From Paenalicyclobacillus cellulosilyticus (GTDB lineage: Bacteria > Bacillota > Bacilli > Alicyclobacillales > Alicyclobacillaceae), in contig NZ_BMOY01000009.1 of the NCBI RefSeq assembly GCF_014647315.1, positions 1 to 64,000 on the forward strand: a stretch of 64,000 nucleotides of DNA, read 5' to 3'. Every line of letters begins with the position of its first letter. Positions within the stretch are counted from its first letter, which is position 1. This document shows, piece after piece, positions 18,469 to 27,673 of the stretch. A model generated the notes under the pieces. The model ran no database searches. It saw nothing but the letters and a program-made list of their open reading frames with translations, and was not told the origin of the DNA. The position numbers were made by a program, and so were the translations under genes.

Positions 18469-19131
18469 GTGCATTGGTGGCTGCCGGTTGAATTGACGCA
18501 GATGGCGCACAAGGTGGACACCTTGTTCTATGTGATGCTTTTCGTCGTCACATTTTTCTTTTTACTCGTGGAGGTTCTGCTCATCACATTTCTCATTCGT
18601 TACCGGCGTACTCGGACAAATCAGGTCGGTGCTCCGGTCCACGGCAACAACGTCTTGGAAACCATCTGGACGCTCGTGCCCACCCTCATCCTCGTCTTCC
18701 TTGGCGTGTACAGCGTGCGCTACGTGTACGCCCTGCAGACCCCGGTCGCCACGCCCAATGTGATCCATGTCATCGGCCACGAATGGTACTGGGAGTTCAG
18801 GTATCCCAACGGGGTGGTCACCCAGAACGACCTGCGCGTCCCCGCCGGGCAGCCGGTGCTGTTCGACATCACCTCGGGCGACGTGGTGCACGGCTTCTAC
18901 ATCCCGGCGGTACGCATTCAGCAGGACGCGGTGCCCGGGCGGCTCACGCAGTTCTGGGTCACCGCCGATGCCAAGGACGTCGGCCGGCGCTTCGAGGTGC
19001 CGTGCGACCAGTTCTGCGGCGCCGGGCATCCGAAGATGATCGCGTGGATGACCGTGATGTCGCCCGCCGACTACCAGGCGTGGCTGAACCAACAGAAGGA
19101 GAAGTCACCCGGCGCGTCCTCAGGTTCCTGA
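18469..19131 (+). CDS. ctaC: Cytochrome c oxidase subunit II
   Basis: A 220-residue subunit with two N-terminal transmembrane helices (about residues 18-42 and 63-85) and an extracytoplasmic cupredoxin domain. The binuclear CuA site is intact: HGFY upstream, then CDQFCGAGHPKM, which gives both cysteines, the histidine and the methionine. It accepts electrons from cytochrome c. It lacks the fused C-terminal cytochrome c domain found in Bacillus caa3 subunit II, and no lipobox cysteine is visible. AAGGAGGG is 6 nt before GTG 18469. It is the first gene of the oxidase cluster. Confidence 0.9.
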   Translation: MHWWLPVELTQMAHKVDTLFYVMLFVVTFFFLLVEVLLITFLIRYRRTRTNQVGAPVHGNNVLETIWTLVPTLILVFLGVYSVRYVYALQTPVATPNVIHVIGHEWYWEFRYPNGVVTQNDLRVPAGQPVLFDITSGDVVHGFYIPAVRIQQDAVPGRLTQFWVTADAKDVGRRFEVPCDQFCGAGHPKMIAWMTVMSPADYQAWLNQQKEKSPGASSGS

Positions 19132-19201
19132 ACGCAGGGTTCTGCGGGAGAGACCGGCATGTTGTGCGCGTGATCGCGGTGAAGGGAGGAGACAAGCGGG
19201 T

Positions 19202-20836
19202 ATGGAAGCGGTTTGGCAAGCTCCGCAACAGGCGGCCGCACGGGAGCGCTCGTTTCTCCGGGAGTGGGTGCTCACGGTCGATCACAAGAAGATTGGCATC
19301 ATGTACGGGGTCACCGGCCTGTTCTTCTTTTTGGTCGGCGGCTTGTTCGCGCTCCTTGTCCGCACGCAGTTGCTCAATCCGGCCGGCACATTGTTCAGCA
19401 GCCAGCAGTTTAACGAGTTTTTCACGATGCATGCCACGGTGATGATCTTCGCGGTCATCATTCCGGTGCTCACGGGCGCGTTCGGCAACTATCTGGTGCC
19501 GCTGCAAATCGGGGCGCGCGACATGGCGTTTCCGCGCATGAACGCGCTCAGCTACTGGTTGTACCTCGCTTCGGGTATCATTCTCTTGCTCAGCATGGTC
19601 TTTGGCATGCCCGACGCCGGGTGGACGGCATACCCGCCGTACAGCCTGCAATCTCCGGGCCCCGGCATTGATTTCTGGGTGACCGCGGTCCACCTCGCGG
19701 GTTTGTCGTCCATCCTCGGCAGCATCAACTTCATCGTGACCATCTTCAAGATGCGCGCGCCCGGGATGACGTTTCACCGCATGCCTTTGTTCACGTGGAG
19801 CATGCTGGTGACGGCGTTCATGCAGTTGTTCGGGACGCCGGCGCTGGCGGGCGCGGTGACGACGCTGCTTTTGGATCGCCACTTCGGGACCGTGTTTTAC
19901 AACAGCTCCGCCGGCGGCGATCCGATGCTGTACCAGCACCTGTTCTGGTTTTACTCGCACCCGGCGGTGTACATCATGATCCTGCCCGCGTTCGGGATCA
20001 TCTCGGAAGTCCTGCCCGTGTTTTCGCGTAAGCCCATCTTCGGGTATCACGCCATTGCGTATTCCAGCGTCGGCATCGGATTTTTAGGGTTTTTCGTGTG
20101 GGCGCACCACATGTTTGTGGCCGGGATGTCGTTGCAAGCGGGAATCCCGTTCATGATCACGTCGCTCATCATCGCCGTCCCGACGTCGGTGAAGATTTTC
20201 AACTGGCTGGCGACGATGTGGCGGGGGGCCGTGGAATACACGGTGCCGATGATGTTCGCCTCGCTCGGATTCATCGGTTCATTCATCATCGGCGGGTTCA
20301 GCGGCTTGATTGTCGCGTCGGTGCCGCTGGACATGCACCTGCACGATACGTATTTCATCGTCGCCCACATCCATTACGTGTTGTTCGGCGGTGCGGTGAT
20401 GTGCATCATGGCCGGCCTGCATTTCTGGTTCCCGAAGGTCACCGGCCGCATGTTCAACAACCGGTTGGGTTATTGGTCGTTCTGGCTGTACTTCATCGGC
20501 ACGCAGGTGACCTTCTTTCCGATGCATTTCATGGGTTTGGCCGGCATGCCGCGGCGGATTGCCAGCTATCCGGCGGAGTTTCAGCTCTGGAACGTCGTGG
20601 CGACCATCGGGGCGTACATCCTGGGCCTCGGCACCATCCTCATCATGATCAACTTGGTTTGGAGTGCGGTGTACGGGCCGCGCGTGAGCAGCAACCCGTG
20701 GGGTGCGCGCACGCTCGAGTGGACGGTGTCTTCGCCGCCGCCTGAGCACAACTTCGACGATATCCCGGTGGTCACGGAGAATCCGTACCAGCCGTACGGA
20801 GAGCCGGAGCCGCAGCCCGGCTTCGCGCCCGTGTGA
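19202..20836 (+). CDS. ctaD: Cytochrome c oxidase subunit I, A2-type heme-copper oxidase
   Basis: A 544-residue core subunit. A low-spin heme ligand lies in MHATVMIF (near residue 77), CuB ligands in H253 and H302-H303 (WAHHMF), and the heme a3 and heme a ligands are H389 and H391 (VAHIHY). Y257 is four residues after H253, as needed for the His-Tyr crosslink. The helix VI motif reads YSHPAVY (251-257) where A1 oxidases have GHPEVY. The Tyr-Ser replacement of the D-channel glutamate defines the A2 subtype. The K-channel lysine in VPTSVKIF is present. The enzyme reduces oxygen to water and pumps protons. Confidence 0.95.
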   Translation: MEAVWQAPQQAAARERSFLREWVLTVDHKKIGIMYGVTGLFFFLVGGLFALLVRTQLLNPAGTLFSSQQFNEFFTMHATVMIFAVIIPVLTGAFGNYLVPLQIGARDMAFPRMNALSYWLYLASGIILLLSMVFGMPDAGWTAYPPYSLQSPGPGIDFWVTAVHLAGLSSILGSINFIVTIFKMRAPGMTFHRMPLFTWSMLVTAFMQLFGTPALAGAVTTLLLDRHFGTVFYNSSAGGDPMLYQHLFWFYSHPAVYIMILPAFGIISEVLPVFSRKPIFGYHAIAYSSVGIGFLGFFVWAHHMFVAGMSLQAGIPFMITSLIIAVPTSVKIFNWLATMWRGAVEYTVPMMFASLGFIGSFIIGGFSGLIVASVPLDMHLHDTYFIVAHIHYVLFGGAVMCIMAGLHFWFPKVTGRMFNNRLGYWSFWLYFIGTQVTFFPMHFMGLAGMPRRIASYPAEFQLWNVVATIGAYILGLGTILIMINLVWSAVYGPRVSSNPWGARTLEWTVSSPPPEHNFDDIPVVTENPYQPYGEPEPQPGFAPV

Positions 20837-21010
20837 CGGAGCGGCCTTGCGCAGTTTTCCGCTGGCGGCGGTTTTGCGCCGCCGGTTCGATGCCGTCATC
20901 CTGTCACAGATTTGAAAGGTTTCTCACGCGCAATGGTGGCCATGATCCTGTAGACTATAGGGTGGGACGCAAACGGGCATCGCCGTATCGACAGCGAAGG
21001 AGGAGTCCCG

Positions 21011-21985
21011 ATGACCTATCGGTTACCGCTCGCCACCACGCTGGCCATCGCCGTGCAAATGGTCCTCGGCGGCCTCGTCGTCGGGGAAGACGCGGGTTTT
21101 GTTTGCCCTGACTGGCCGCTGTGCCATGGCCAGCTTTTACCCAAACTGACCGGCCTGGTGGTTTTGGAGCTGGTGCACCGCGCGTCCGCCCTGTTGGTCT
21201 CCGTGTTGTTCATCGCCACCCTGGTGTCCGTCTGGCGCCATCACCGCCGGGATAAGTGGATGGTGCGGGCTGTGTGGGGCGCGACGGCCTCCCTGGCTCT
21301 TCAGGTGGTGGTCGGCGGCCTCATCGTGCTGCTCAAGCTCCCCGGCATCGTCACCACCATCGATGTCATGAACAGCATGTTGATGCTCGGGTTGTTCGTG
21401 TTCATCACCACCTTGGCCTATGTCCGCGGACATGCGGGGGAGTTCACGGACGGGCAGGCGCAGGCGCGCGTGCGTGCGCTCCAGGTTCCGTCGGCCGCAT
21501 TGTTTGCCGCGACCGCGTTCGCGGTGTTTGTCGGGGCGGTGTTTCGCCACAGCGGCGCGAGTGAAGCGCTGTTTGGCCGCATGGACTACTTGCAGAGCCA
21601 CGGTCAGACGGTGCCGCCGAGCCTCGGCGTTTCCAATGCGCTGCTCGCCCTGCATGCGGTCACCGGTGTGCTGCTGGTGGCGGCAGCGGCTTGGTTCGTC
21701 GTCGGCAGCTTACGCGCAGGGGCGCTGAAAGGTTGGTCGGTGTGGACGGCGGTGTGCGTGCTCATGGAGTGGGTCCTCGGGATGTTGACATTGCTGACCG
21801 GACTCGATCTCGTCCTCGCGACGCTGCACTGGACGATGGCGGCCTGTTTGTTTGGCTTGGCCAGCTTTGCGTTGTCCTACACCACACTGGCGGTGCGGCT
21901 GCATACGGCCGGCCGGCAGGCAGGGCATCCTGAGGACGAAGCGGTGGTCCATCCGTGGACCGAACCCGGTCCAGCCCGGTCTTGA
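21011..21985 (+). CDS. ctaA: Heme A synthase
   Basis: A 324-residue, roughly eight-helix membrane protein. The first extracellular loop has the cysteine pair CPDWPLC and is followed by ELVHRAS, the ExxHR heme-ligand motif. Second-half heme-ligand histidines are in LALHAVTG and ATLHWTMA. It oxidises the C8 methyl of heme O to the formyl group of heme A. Length and topology are those of CtaA. GAAGGAGGAG precedes the ATG. It sits between subunit I and ctaB, whereas in B. subtilis ctaA is separate and divergent. Confidence 0.9.
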   Translation: MTYRLPLATTLAIAVQMVLGGLVVGEDAGFVCPDWPLCHGQLLPKLTGLVVLELVHRASALLVSVLFIATLVSVWRHHRRDKWMVRAVWGATASLALQVVVGGLIVLLKLPGIVTTIDVMNSMLMLGLFVFITTLAYVRGHAGEFTDGQAQARVRALQVPSAALFAATAFAVFVGAVFRHSGASEALFGRMDYLQSHGQTVPPSLGVSNALLALHAVTGVLLVAAAAWFVVGSLRAGALKGWSVWTAVCVLMEWVLGMLTLLTGLDLVLATLHWTMAACLFGLASFALSYTTLAVRLHTAGRQAGHPEDEAVVHPWTEPGPARS

Positions 21986-22008
21986 CGGCCCGAAAGGAGG
22001 TCCTGCAC

Positions 22009-22947
22009 ATGGGAGCACGCAGCCTTGCAATGGGGTCCGGTACGGAAGCAGTGGTCGCGGAGCAGCGGACGTGGCGCCACGTGGTGTCGCAATGCCGGGA
22101 CCTGGTCTCGCTGACCAAAGTCGGGATCACGGTGGCAAACCTGATGGCGACCTTCGCAGGGTACTGGGTCGGTTGCCACGGCCACCCGCAGTGGGGATCC
22201 CTGGTATGGACGTTGCTCGGCGCCGCGCTGGTCGTCGCCGCCGGTGCGACGTTGAACAACTATATCGACCGCGATATCGACGACCGCATGGAGCGGACGA
22301 AGACGCGCGCGCTGGTCACGGGGAAGGTGTCGCCGCAGACGGCGCTCTGGTTCGGTGTTTCGCTCGGTGTGGCCGGGACCGCCGTGCTCGCGCTCGGGGT
22401 CAATTTGACCGCGGCCGCCTGCGGGCTCGCCGGGCTGGTGATGTACGCGTACGTGTACACCGTGTGGCTCAAACGGACGACGACGTTGAGCACCGTCTTG
22501 GGCGGAGCTGCCGGTGCGGCACCGCCGTTGTTGGGTTGGGCGGGCGGCAGCGGCGGCAGCCTCGGCCTGAGCGCCTGGGTGCTGTTCACGGTGTTTTTCC
22601 TGTGGCAACCCCCGCATTTCCTGCCGCTTGCGATGCGCCGGTCGGAGGAATACCGGGCGGCCGGCATCCCGATGTTGCCTGTCGTCCGCGGCTTTGTGGA
22701 GACGAAGGTGCAGATCTTGCTCTACACCGTCGCCATGGTCGTGACCTCGTGGTTTCTCTACCTGCTCGGCGACGAAAACGTGCTGTACCTGCTGACCGTT
22801 CTGGTCCTCGGCGTTGGGTACGTGTACCAGGCGGTGCGCGGGTTGTTCGTCACGGATGACCTGGCGTGGGCGGCCAAGGTGTTTCGTTATTCGCTCATCT
22901 ATTTGACGGTGTTGTGCGTGGCATTGGTGTTGGGGGTTGTCCGCTGA
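22009..22947 (+). CDS. ctaB: Protoheme IX farnesyltransferase (heme O synthase)
   Basis: A 312-residue UbiA-family prenyltransferase that adds farnesyl to heme B. The first aspartate-rich motif is NNYIDRDIDDRMERTKTRAL, and the second region follows WQPPHFLPLAMRR, which is diagnostic for CtaB/CyoE. It supplies substrate to the adjacent CtaA. AAAGGAGG at 21993-22000 is 8 nt before ATG 22009. The 23-bp gap to ctaA suggests co-transcription. Confidence 0.93.
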   Translation: MGARSLAMGSGTEAVVAEQRTWRHVVSQCRDLVSLTKVGITVANLMATFAGYWVGCHGHPQWGSLVWTLLGAALVVAAGATLNNYIDRDIDDRMERTKTRALVTGKVSPQTALWFGVSLGVAGTAVLALGVNLTAAACGLAGLVMYAYVYTVWLKRTTTLSTVLGGAAGAAPPLLGWAGGSGGSLGLSAWVLFTVFFLWQPPHFLPLAMRRSEEYRAAGIPMLPVVRGFVETKVQILLYTVAMVVTSWFLYLLGDENVLYLLTVLVLGVGYVYQAVRGLFVTDDLAWAAKVFRYSLIYLTVLCVALVLGVVR

Positions 22948-22996
22948 CAACCTGCCGGCACCAGCCCGCCGCCAAACCCGTGAGGAGGGAACCGGC

Positions 22997-23617
22997 ATGG
23001 CGGTGCAACCAGTGCACGGCCACGTGGCGCACGACGAACACGTCGATCATCAAGGGAACGCCAACCTGGCGGTATGGTTGGGGCTCATCGCCCTTACGTT
23101 CACCACGGCGACGTTTGTCGCCACCAATGTCTATTTGCGCGCCTGGAGTCCGGCGAAGTTCGACCTCAGCCCCCTCAAGCTGCAGGGGCTCCCGTATCAG
23201 ACCATGTTGTTCCTGCTCATCTCGGGCGTGTTGCTGTTCATTGCGGGGGCATTCTTCGTGCGCAACGCGTGGCATGGGTTCCGCGTGACGCTGGCGCTGA
23301 CCACACTGTCTTTCTTCGCCGTGCTCGTGTTGCAATTTCGCATAATGGTCTGGTTCACCTACGCGAGCAAGCAGATTGCGACCATTTATACGCCAAGTGC
23401 ATTCATCGAGTTCGCGCTGGTGGTGCTCTCGGTCATCCTGCTGGCCATTGGCGGTTGGTTCGCAAGTTTTGCGAGCAAACGGCGCATCAACCGTTTCTTT
23501 CCTGTCGCGATGAACGTATGGTTGTACACCGTCTTTGCGGGCATCGTGATGATGTTGTTGGAAAACGTGATGACGGTGGGCGAGTTCGCAGCCTGGTGCG
23601 GCCAGCACCTCACCTGA
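22997..23617 (+). CDS. Cytochrome c oxidase subunit III-like membrane protein
   Basis: A 206-residue protein with a histidine-rich N-terminus and about five predicted helices, roughly at residues 26-48, 67-91, 97-120, 133-158 and 173-198. Length, helix number and position in the operon fit a five-helix heme-copper oxidase subunit III (CtaE/CoxC). The sequence is divergent, with no long conserved run that I can quote, so family membership rests partly on context. GAGGAGGG precedes ATG 22997, 49 bp after ctaB. Subunit III stabilises proton uptake by subunit I. Confidence 0.65.
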   Translation: MAVQPVHGHVAHDEHVDHQGNANLAVWLGLIALTFTTATFVATNVYLRAWSPAKFDLSPLKLQGLPYQTMLFLLISGVLLFIAGAFFVRNAWHGFRVTLALTTLSFFAVLVLQFRIMVWFTYASKQIATIYTPSAFIEFALVVLSVILLAIGGWFASFASKRRINRFFPVAMNVWLYTVFAGIVMMLLENVMTVGEFAAWCGQHLT

Positions 23618-23665
23618 ACGGCCGCACGGAGAGTGGATGAAGTCGCGCACGGAGGGTGGATGCAC

Positions 23666-23770
23666 ATGCAACTCATCCTGTTCGCTTTCGGACTGTTCGT
23701 GTTCGTGGGGTTGAATCTGTTGATTTTGCGCTACACGACCTACCTGTCAAACGCGAAAAAACAGCCGTGA
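23666..23770 (+). CDS. 34-residue single-helix membrane peptide at the end of the oxidase cluster
   Basis: A short open frame encodes an N-terminal hydrophobic helix (LILFAFGLFVFVGLNLLILR) and a short polar, basic tail ending NAKKQP. GGAGGG at 23651-23656 is 9 nt before ATG 23666; ATG 23660 is in frame but only 3 nt away. It begins 48 bp after the subunit III-like gene and ends inside a terminator. Size, topology and position suggest a small accessory subunit or assembly factor of the oxidase; this is inference only. The ribosome binding site lies in the second copy of a 17-bp direct repeat (23623-23639 and 23646-23662). Confidence 0.5.
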   Translation: MQLILFAFGLFVFVGLNLLILRYTTYLSNAKKQP

Positions 23771-23779
23771 GACGGCTGT
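23761..23779 (-). terminator. Intrinsic terminator between the oxidase cluster and yjzC
   Basis: ACAGCCGT and ACGGCTGT form a perfect 8-bp stem with a 3-nt loop. Five or more A residues lie on the left side, so the T tract belongs to the minus strand. It should end the fba-yjzC transcripts and may also act on the plus-strand oxidase transcript. Confidence 0.65.
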
Positions 23780-23929
23780 CCGATTTCAGAAGGTTTTCGT
23801 GAAACGGGCGTTCAGGTGAGCGGAGCGGGATTCGTGGCATCATCCGGAGAACCGGCTCCGTTCAAACAAACATGCACCGGGGATGCCCCTTTCACAGCGG
23901 AAAGAGGACCCGGTGCCCCGCCTGCATGT

Positions 23930-24127
23930 TCATTTCCAATGATGGCCGCGCACGCGGGTCCACTTCCGGTTCCCGTTCGTTGTCTCGGGAAATGTGTCCC
24001 CCTTGCGCAACCGCACCCGCCGCGGGTTTCGGATGTGGTTCCCGCTGTCCGGGTGTTCGCCGATTTCGATGTACTCTCCGTCGTTGGGCACTTCCCAGCC
24101 CGGTTCAAACTGGTTGTGTTGACCCAC
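23930..24127 (-). CDS. yjzC: YjzC-like small protein
   Basis: A 65-residue polar protein with the pattern GQHNQFEPG, GEYIEIGE and FPETTNGNRKWT. This closely follows Bacillus YjzC, whose function is unknown. GGAGG is 10 nt before GTG 24127, and this start reproduces the short family N-terminus; the in-frame ATG two codons upstream is too near the binding site. It lies about 90 bp downstream of the aldolase gene on the same strand. Confidence 0.75.
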   Translation of the reverse strand: MGQHNQFEPGWEVPNDGEYIEIGEHPDSGNHIRNPRRVRLRKGDTFPETTNGNRKWTRVRGHHWK

Positions 24128-24220
24128 AAGCATCCCCTCCGTGGGGATAGTATCCACGGTGGGGATGAGCCGCGATGCGCCCCGAACCTTGACAATCCAT
24201 GCCGCAGCCAACAAACGGTG

Positions 24221-25300
24221 TCAGGCGATGGTGACCTCGTCGCAGAGGTACACATCCTGGATGGCATGCAGGAGTTGCACACCTTCCTCCATCGGCCGCT
24301 GGAACGCCTTGCGCCCGGCGATGAGCCCCATGCCGCCCGCGCGTTTGTTGATGACCGCCGTCCGAACCGCTTCGGCGAAGTCGTTCGATCCGGATGCGCC
24401 GCCGGAGCTGATGAGGCCAATTTTGCCCATGTAGCAATTGGCCACTTGGTAGCGGGTTAAATCGATGGGATGGTCGGTGGTCAGCTCGGTGTAGATCCGC
24501 TCGTCCGTCTTGCCGTAGCTGCTGCCCTCCATGTTCAGGGCCTTGAAGCCGCCGTTGCACTCGGGGAGCTTCTGCTTGATGATGTCCGCCTCGATGGTCA
24601 CGCCCAGGTGGTTGGCTTGTCCGGTGAGGTCCGCCGCGACATGGTAGTCGACGCCGTCCTTCTTGAAAGCCGGGTTACGCAGGTAACACCAGAGGATGGT
24701 GAACATGCCGAGCTCGTGTGCCTGATAGAACGCCTCGCTGACCTCCTGGAGTTGGCGCGTCGATTCTTCCGAACCGAAGTAGATGGTGGCACCGATGCCC
24801 ACGGCGCCCAACTCCCACGCTTGGCGGACCCGGGCGAACATCACCTGGTCGAACTTGTTCGGGTAGGTCAGCAGCTCGTTGTGGTTGATCTTGACGATGA
24901 ACGGAATTTTGTGGGCGTACTTGCGCGAGGTGAGCGCCAGGACGCCGAGCGTGGACGCGACGCCGCTGCAGCCGCCTTCGATGGCCAGTTTGACGATGTT
25001 CTCAGGATCAAAGTAAGCGGGGTTTTTCGCAAACGACGCACCGGCCGAGTGCTCGATGCCTTGATCCACCGGGAGGATGGACACGTATCCCGTGTTGGCC
25101 AGCCTGCCGTGCCCGAACAAGGCCTGGAGGTTGCGCAAGACCTGGTTGTTGCGGTTGGAGTGCGCGTACACCTCGCTGACGACGTCCGGCGAGGGCAGCG
25201 TGAGCTTCTCCTTCGGGATGGTGCGGCACGTGTGGTTGAGCAGGTCATCTGCCTCCGCACCCAGGTAGGCGACAATGCGGTCGATTGTCTTCTCTGCCAT
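24221..25300 (-). CDS. fbaB: Fructose-bisphosphate aldolase, class I (DhnA type)
   Basis: A 359-residue aldolase of the bacterial/archaeal class I DhnA/FbaB family, with [17 protein letters not shown] near residue 78, [16 protein letters not shown] and [15 protein letters not shown] near the C-terminus. It would form a Schiff base with fructose 1,6-bisphosphate and needs no metal, in contrast to the class II FbaA common in Bacilli. It acts in glycolysis and gluconeogenesis. GGTGGAG precedes the ATG with good spacing. It is transcribed divergently from ispG, with its own promoter candidate at 25366-25394. Confidence 0.92.
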   Translation of the reverse strand: MAEKTIDRIVAYLGAEADDLLNHTCRTIPKEKLTLPSPDVVSEVYAHSNRNNQVLRNLQALFGHGRLANTGYVSILPVDQGIEHSAGASFAKNPAYFDPENIVKLAIEGGCSGVASTLGVLALTSRKYAHKIPFIVKINHNELLTYPNKFDQVMFARVRQAWELGAVGIGATIYFGSEESTRQLQEVSEAFYQAHELGMFTILWCYLRNPAFKKDGVDYHVAADLTGQANHLGVTIEADIIKQKLPECNGGFKALNMEGSSYGKTDERIYTELTTDHPIDLTRYQVANCYMGKIGLISSGGASGSNDFAEAVRTAVINKRAGGMGLIAGRKAFQRPMEEGVQLLHAIQDVYLCDEVTIA

Positions 25301-25365
25301 CGTTCAACTCCACCCCTGTGTCGTTGCGCCGTCCAAAAGGTGAGGCGGCGTCCGTGCATACGACT

Positions 25366-25394
25366 ACTGTACCAAAACACACGAGCCTTGGGAA
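25366..25394 (-). promoter_or_regulatory. Candidate promoter of the aldolase gene
   Basis: On the minus strand, TTCCCA (25394-25389) and TACAGT (25371-25366) are separated by 17 nt, about 65 bp upstream of the aldolase start. On the plus strand a TATAAT at 25414-25419 could serve ispG, but it lacks a well-spaced -35. Confidence 0.45.
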
Positions 25395-25520
25395 TCCGCT
25401 GTGCAATCTGTTGTATAATGATGTCGGGTTTGTGCAAGGATCATCGTTCTGCGGTTGAGCCGCGTCTGTTCGGTTCAAACATCGGGTACATTCCACGTTT
25501 CGATACGGAGTCGATCCACC

Positions 25521-26606
25521 ATGTACCATAGAACGCAAACGCGTCCGGTGCGCGTGGGGAATGTCGTCATCGGCGGCAGCGACCGGGTCGTCATCCAGAG
25601 CATGACGAGCACGAAGACGGCCGATGTGGAGGCCACGGTGGCCCAGATCCACCGCCTCGAGGAAGCTGGGTGCGAGGTGGTCCGCGTGACCGTCAACACC
25701 CGGGAGGCTGCCGAAGCCATCCGGGAGATCAAGCGGCGGATCCACATCCCGCTCGTGGCCGACATCCATTTTGATTACCGCTTGGCGCTGGCCGCCATTG
25801 AGAACGGCGTGGACAAGGTGCGTATCAATCCCGGAAACATCGGGAAGCGCGACCGTGTGGAGGCGGTGGTGCGCGCGTGCAAGGAACGCGGCATTCCCAT
25901 CCGCATCGGCGTCAACGCCGGATCGCTGGAACAGCACATTCTCGAAAAGTACGGATACCCGACGGCCCAAGGCATGCTGGAGAGCGCCCTGTACCACATT
26001 CGCATCCTCGAGGAGCTCGATTTTCACGACATCATCGTATCGATGAAGGCGTCCGACGTGCCGCTCGCCATCGAGGCGTACAAGCTGGCTGCGGAGACGT
26101 TCGACTATCCGCTGCATCTCGGCATCACCGAATCGGGCACATTGTTCGGCGGCACCATCCGCAGCGCGGCCGGATTGGGCGCGCTGCTGGCGATGGGCAT
26201 CGGCAACACCATCCGCGTTTCGCTCAGCGCGGATCCGGTGGAAGAGGTGAAGGTGGCGCGCGAATTGCTCAAATCGTTCCACCTCATCTCCAACGCGCCG
26301 ACACTCGTCTCCTGCCCCACCTGCGGGCGGATTGACATCGACCTCATCGCCGTGGCCAATGAGATTGAAGCGTACCTGCAGCACATTCGGGCGCCCATCA
26401 AGGTATCGGTGCTCGGTTGTGCGGTCAACGGTCCCGGGGAGGCCCGCGAGGCGGACATCGGCATCGCGGGCGGCCGGGGTGAAGGATTGCTGTTCCGCAA
26501 AGGCAAGGTCATCCGCAAGGTGCCGGAGGCGGAGTTGGTCACGGCGTTGAAGGAGGAGATTGACGCGCTGGCGCGTCAGTACCAAGAGACCGGGTCGCTC
26601 GACTGA
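25521..26606 (+). CDS. ispG: 4-hydroxy-3-methylbut-2-en-1-yl diphosphate synthase (IspG/GcpE)
   Basis: A 361-residue enzyme of the non-mevalonate isoprenoid pathway that reduces methylerythritol cyclodiphosphate to HMBPP. The N-terminal TIM barrel has VVIQSMTST and [12 protein letters not shown]. The C-terminal domain carries the 4Fe-4S cysteines in SCPTCGR and [15 protein letters not shown] is 10 nt before ATG 25521. The length is that of the compact bacterial form. The his operon begins only 44 bp later on the same strand, so read-through is possible. Confidence 0.96.
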   Translation: MYHRTQTRPVRVGNVVIGGSDRVVIQSMTSTKTADVEATVAQIHRLEEAGCEVVRVTVNTREAAEAIREIKRRIHIPLVADIHFDYRLALAAIENGVDKVRINPGNIGKRDRVEAVVRACKERGIPIRIGVNAGSLEQHILEKYGYPTAQGMLESALYHIRILEELDFHDIIVSMKASDVPLAIEAYKLAAETFDYPLHLGITESGTLFGGTIRSAAGLGALLAMGIGNTIRVSLSADPVEEVKVARELLKSFHLISNAPTLVSCPTCGRIDIDLIAVANEIEAYLQHIRAPIKVSVLGCAVNGPGEAREADIGIAGGRGEGLLFRKGKVIRKVPEAELVTALKEEIDALARQYQETGSLD

Positions 26607-26650
26607 ACCCAGGTCAGGCCCATGCGGATTGCGCGCGAGGAGGGGAACGG

Positions 26651-27670
26651 ATGCAGCGGCCGTGGGCGGATCGCCCGTTGGGCATGCGCGATATCTATCC
26701 AGAGGAAGCGCGCCGGCGGCGTGACTTGGAGAACCACCTGTTGGCTTATTTCGAGCGCCACGGGTTTGCGCAGGTGTCGAGCGGAGCCCTCGAATACGTC
26801 GATTCCCTCTTGCGCGGCCGCCCGTCGTCGCAGGCGGCCGCTTGGATCCAATGGTTCGACATGTCGGGGCGGGCTATCGCCCTGCGTCCGGACATGACGC
26901 CGGCCATCGCCCGCATGGCGGCGCCTGCCGTCGGGCGCGGCAGGATACCCATCCGTTGGTGTTACGCGGAGCGGGTCTACCACCGACCGGCCGATCCGGC
27001 GCTTGTCACGTGGTCGAGCGGCCGTCCGGTGGAGTGGACACAGGTGGGCGTGGAATGGATTGGCGAGCGGGGCACGGACGTGGACTGCAGCCTGCTCGAA
27101 CTGTGCCAAGGGGCGCTGGCGTCGCTGGCGCTCCAGGGGTGTCAGACCGTGGTGGGCCACGCCGGGTTCACACCGGCGTTCCTCGAGGCGGCAGGGATCG
27201 CGCCGGACGAGGTGAAACCCTTGCTCGATCTGCTCGCCGAGGGGGATTATGTCGGCTTTCGCACCCAAGCTGCGCGCGCGGGCGCGGACACGGACATGCT
27301 TGCGGCATTGTCCCGTCTCGACCCGTTCACGGGAATCCGACTTGTGGAAGCCCTTGGCGGGCGGTGGCGGATGGACGCACCGGGTGCGGCCGCGGCCGAA
27401 GCGGCGTGGCGCGAACTCGTCAGCCTGGCGGAAGCGCTGCGCAGACGCGGACTCGAGGCGGCCATCTCGTTCGACCTCTCGCTGTACCGCAGCCTCCCCT
27501 ATTATACGGGCATCATCTTCGAGGTATTCGCACCCGGGGTCGGGGCACCCATCGGCTACGGCGGCCGTTACGACGGGCTGCTCGCCCACTACGGGGCGGA
27601 CGCGCCGGCGGTCGGGTTCAGCTTTGAGGCAGAGCGCCTGCTGACGGCGCTCGGCGAGGGGGAGGGATGA
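26651..27670 (+). CDS. hisZ: ATP phosphoribosyltransferase regulatory subunit HisZ
   Basis: A 339-residue paralogue of the histidyl-tRNA synthetase catalytic domain. It has LRPDMTPAIARM (motif 2-like), a C-terminal IGYGGRYDGLL (motif 3-like), and no anticodon-binding domain. HisZ forms a hetero-octamer with short-form HisG and is required for its activity and histidine feedback. The next gene is exactly such a short HisG. GAGGAGG at 26636-26642 is 8 nt before the ATG. It heads the eight-gene his operon. Confidence 0.93.
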   Translation: MQRPWADRPLGMRDIYPEEARRRRDLENHLLAYFERHGFAQVSSGALEYVDSLLRGRPSSQAAAWIQWFDMSGRAIALRPDMTPAIARMAAPAVGRGRIPIRWCYAERVYHRPADPALVTWSSGRPVEWTQVGVEWIGERGTDVDCSLLELCQGALASLALQGCQTVVGHAGFTPAFLEAAGIAPDEVKPLLDLLAEGDYVGFRTQAARAGADTDMLAALSRLDPFTGIRLVEALGGRWRMDAPGAAAAEAAWRELVSLAEALRRRGLEAAISFDLSLYRSLPYYTGIIFEVFAPGVGAPIGYGGRYDGLLAHYGADAPAVGFSFEAERLLTALGEGEG

Positions 27671-27673
27671 GCG

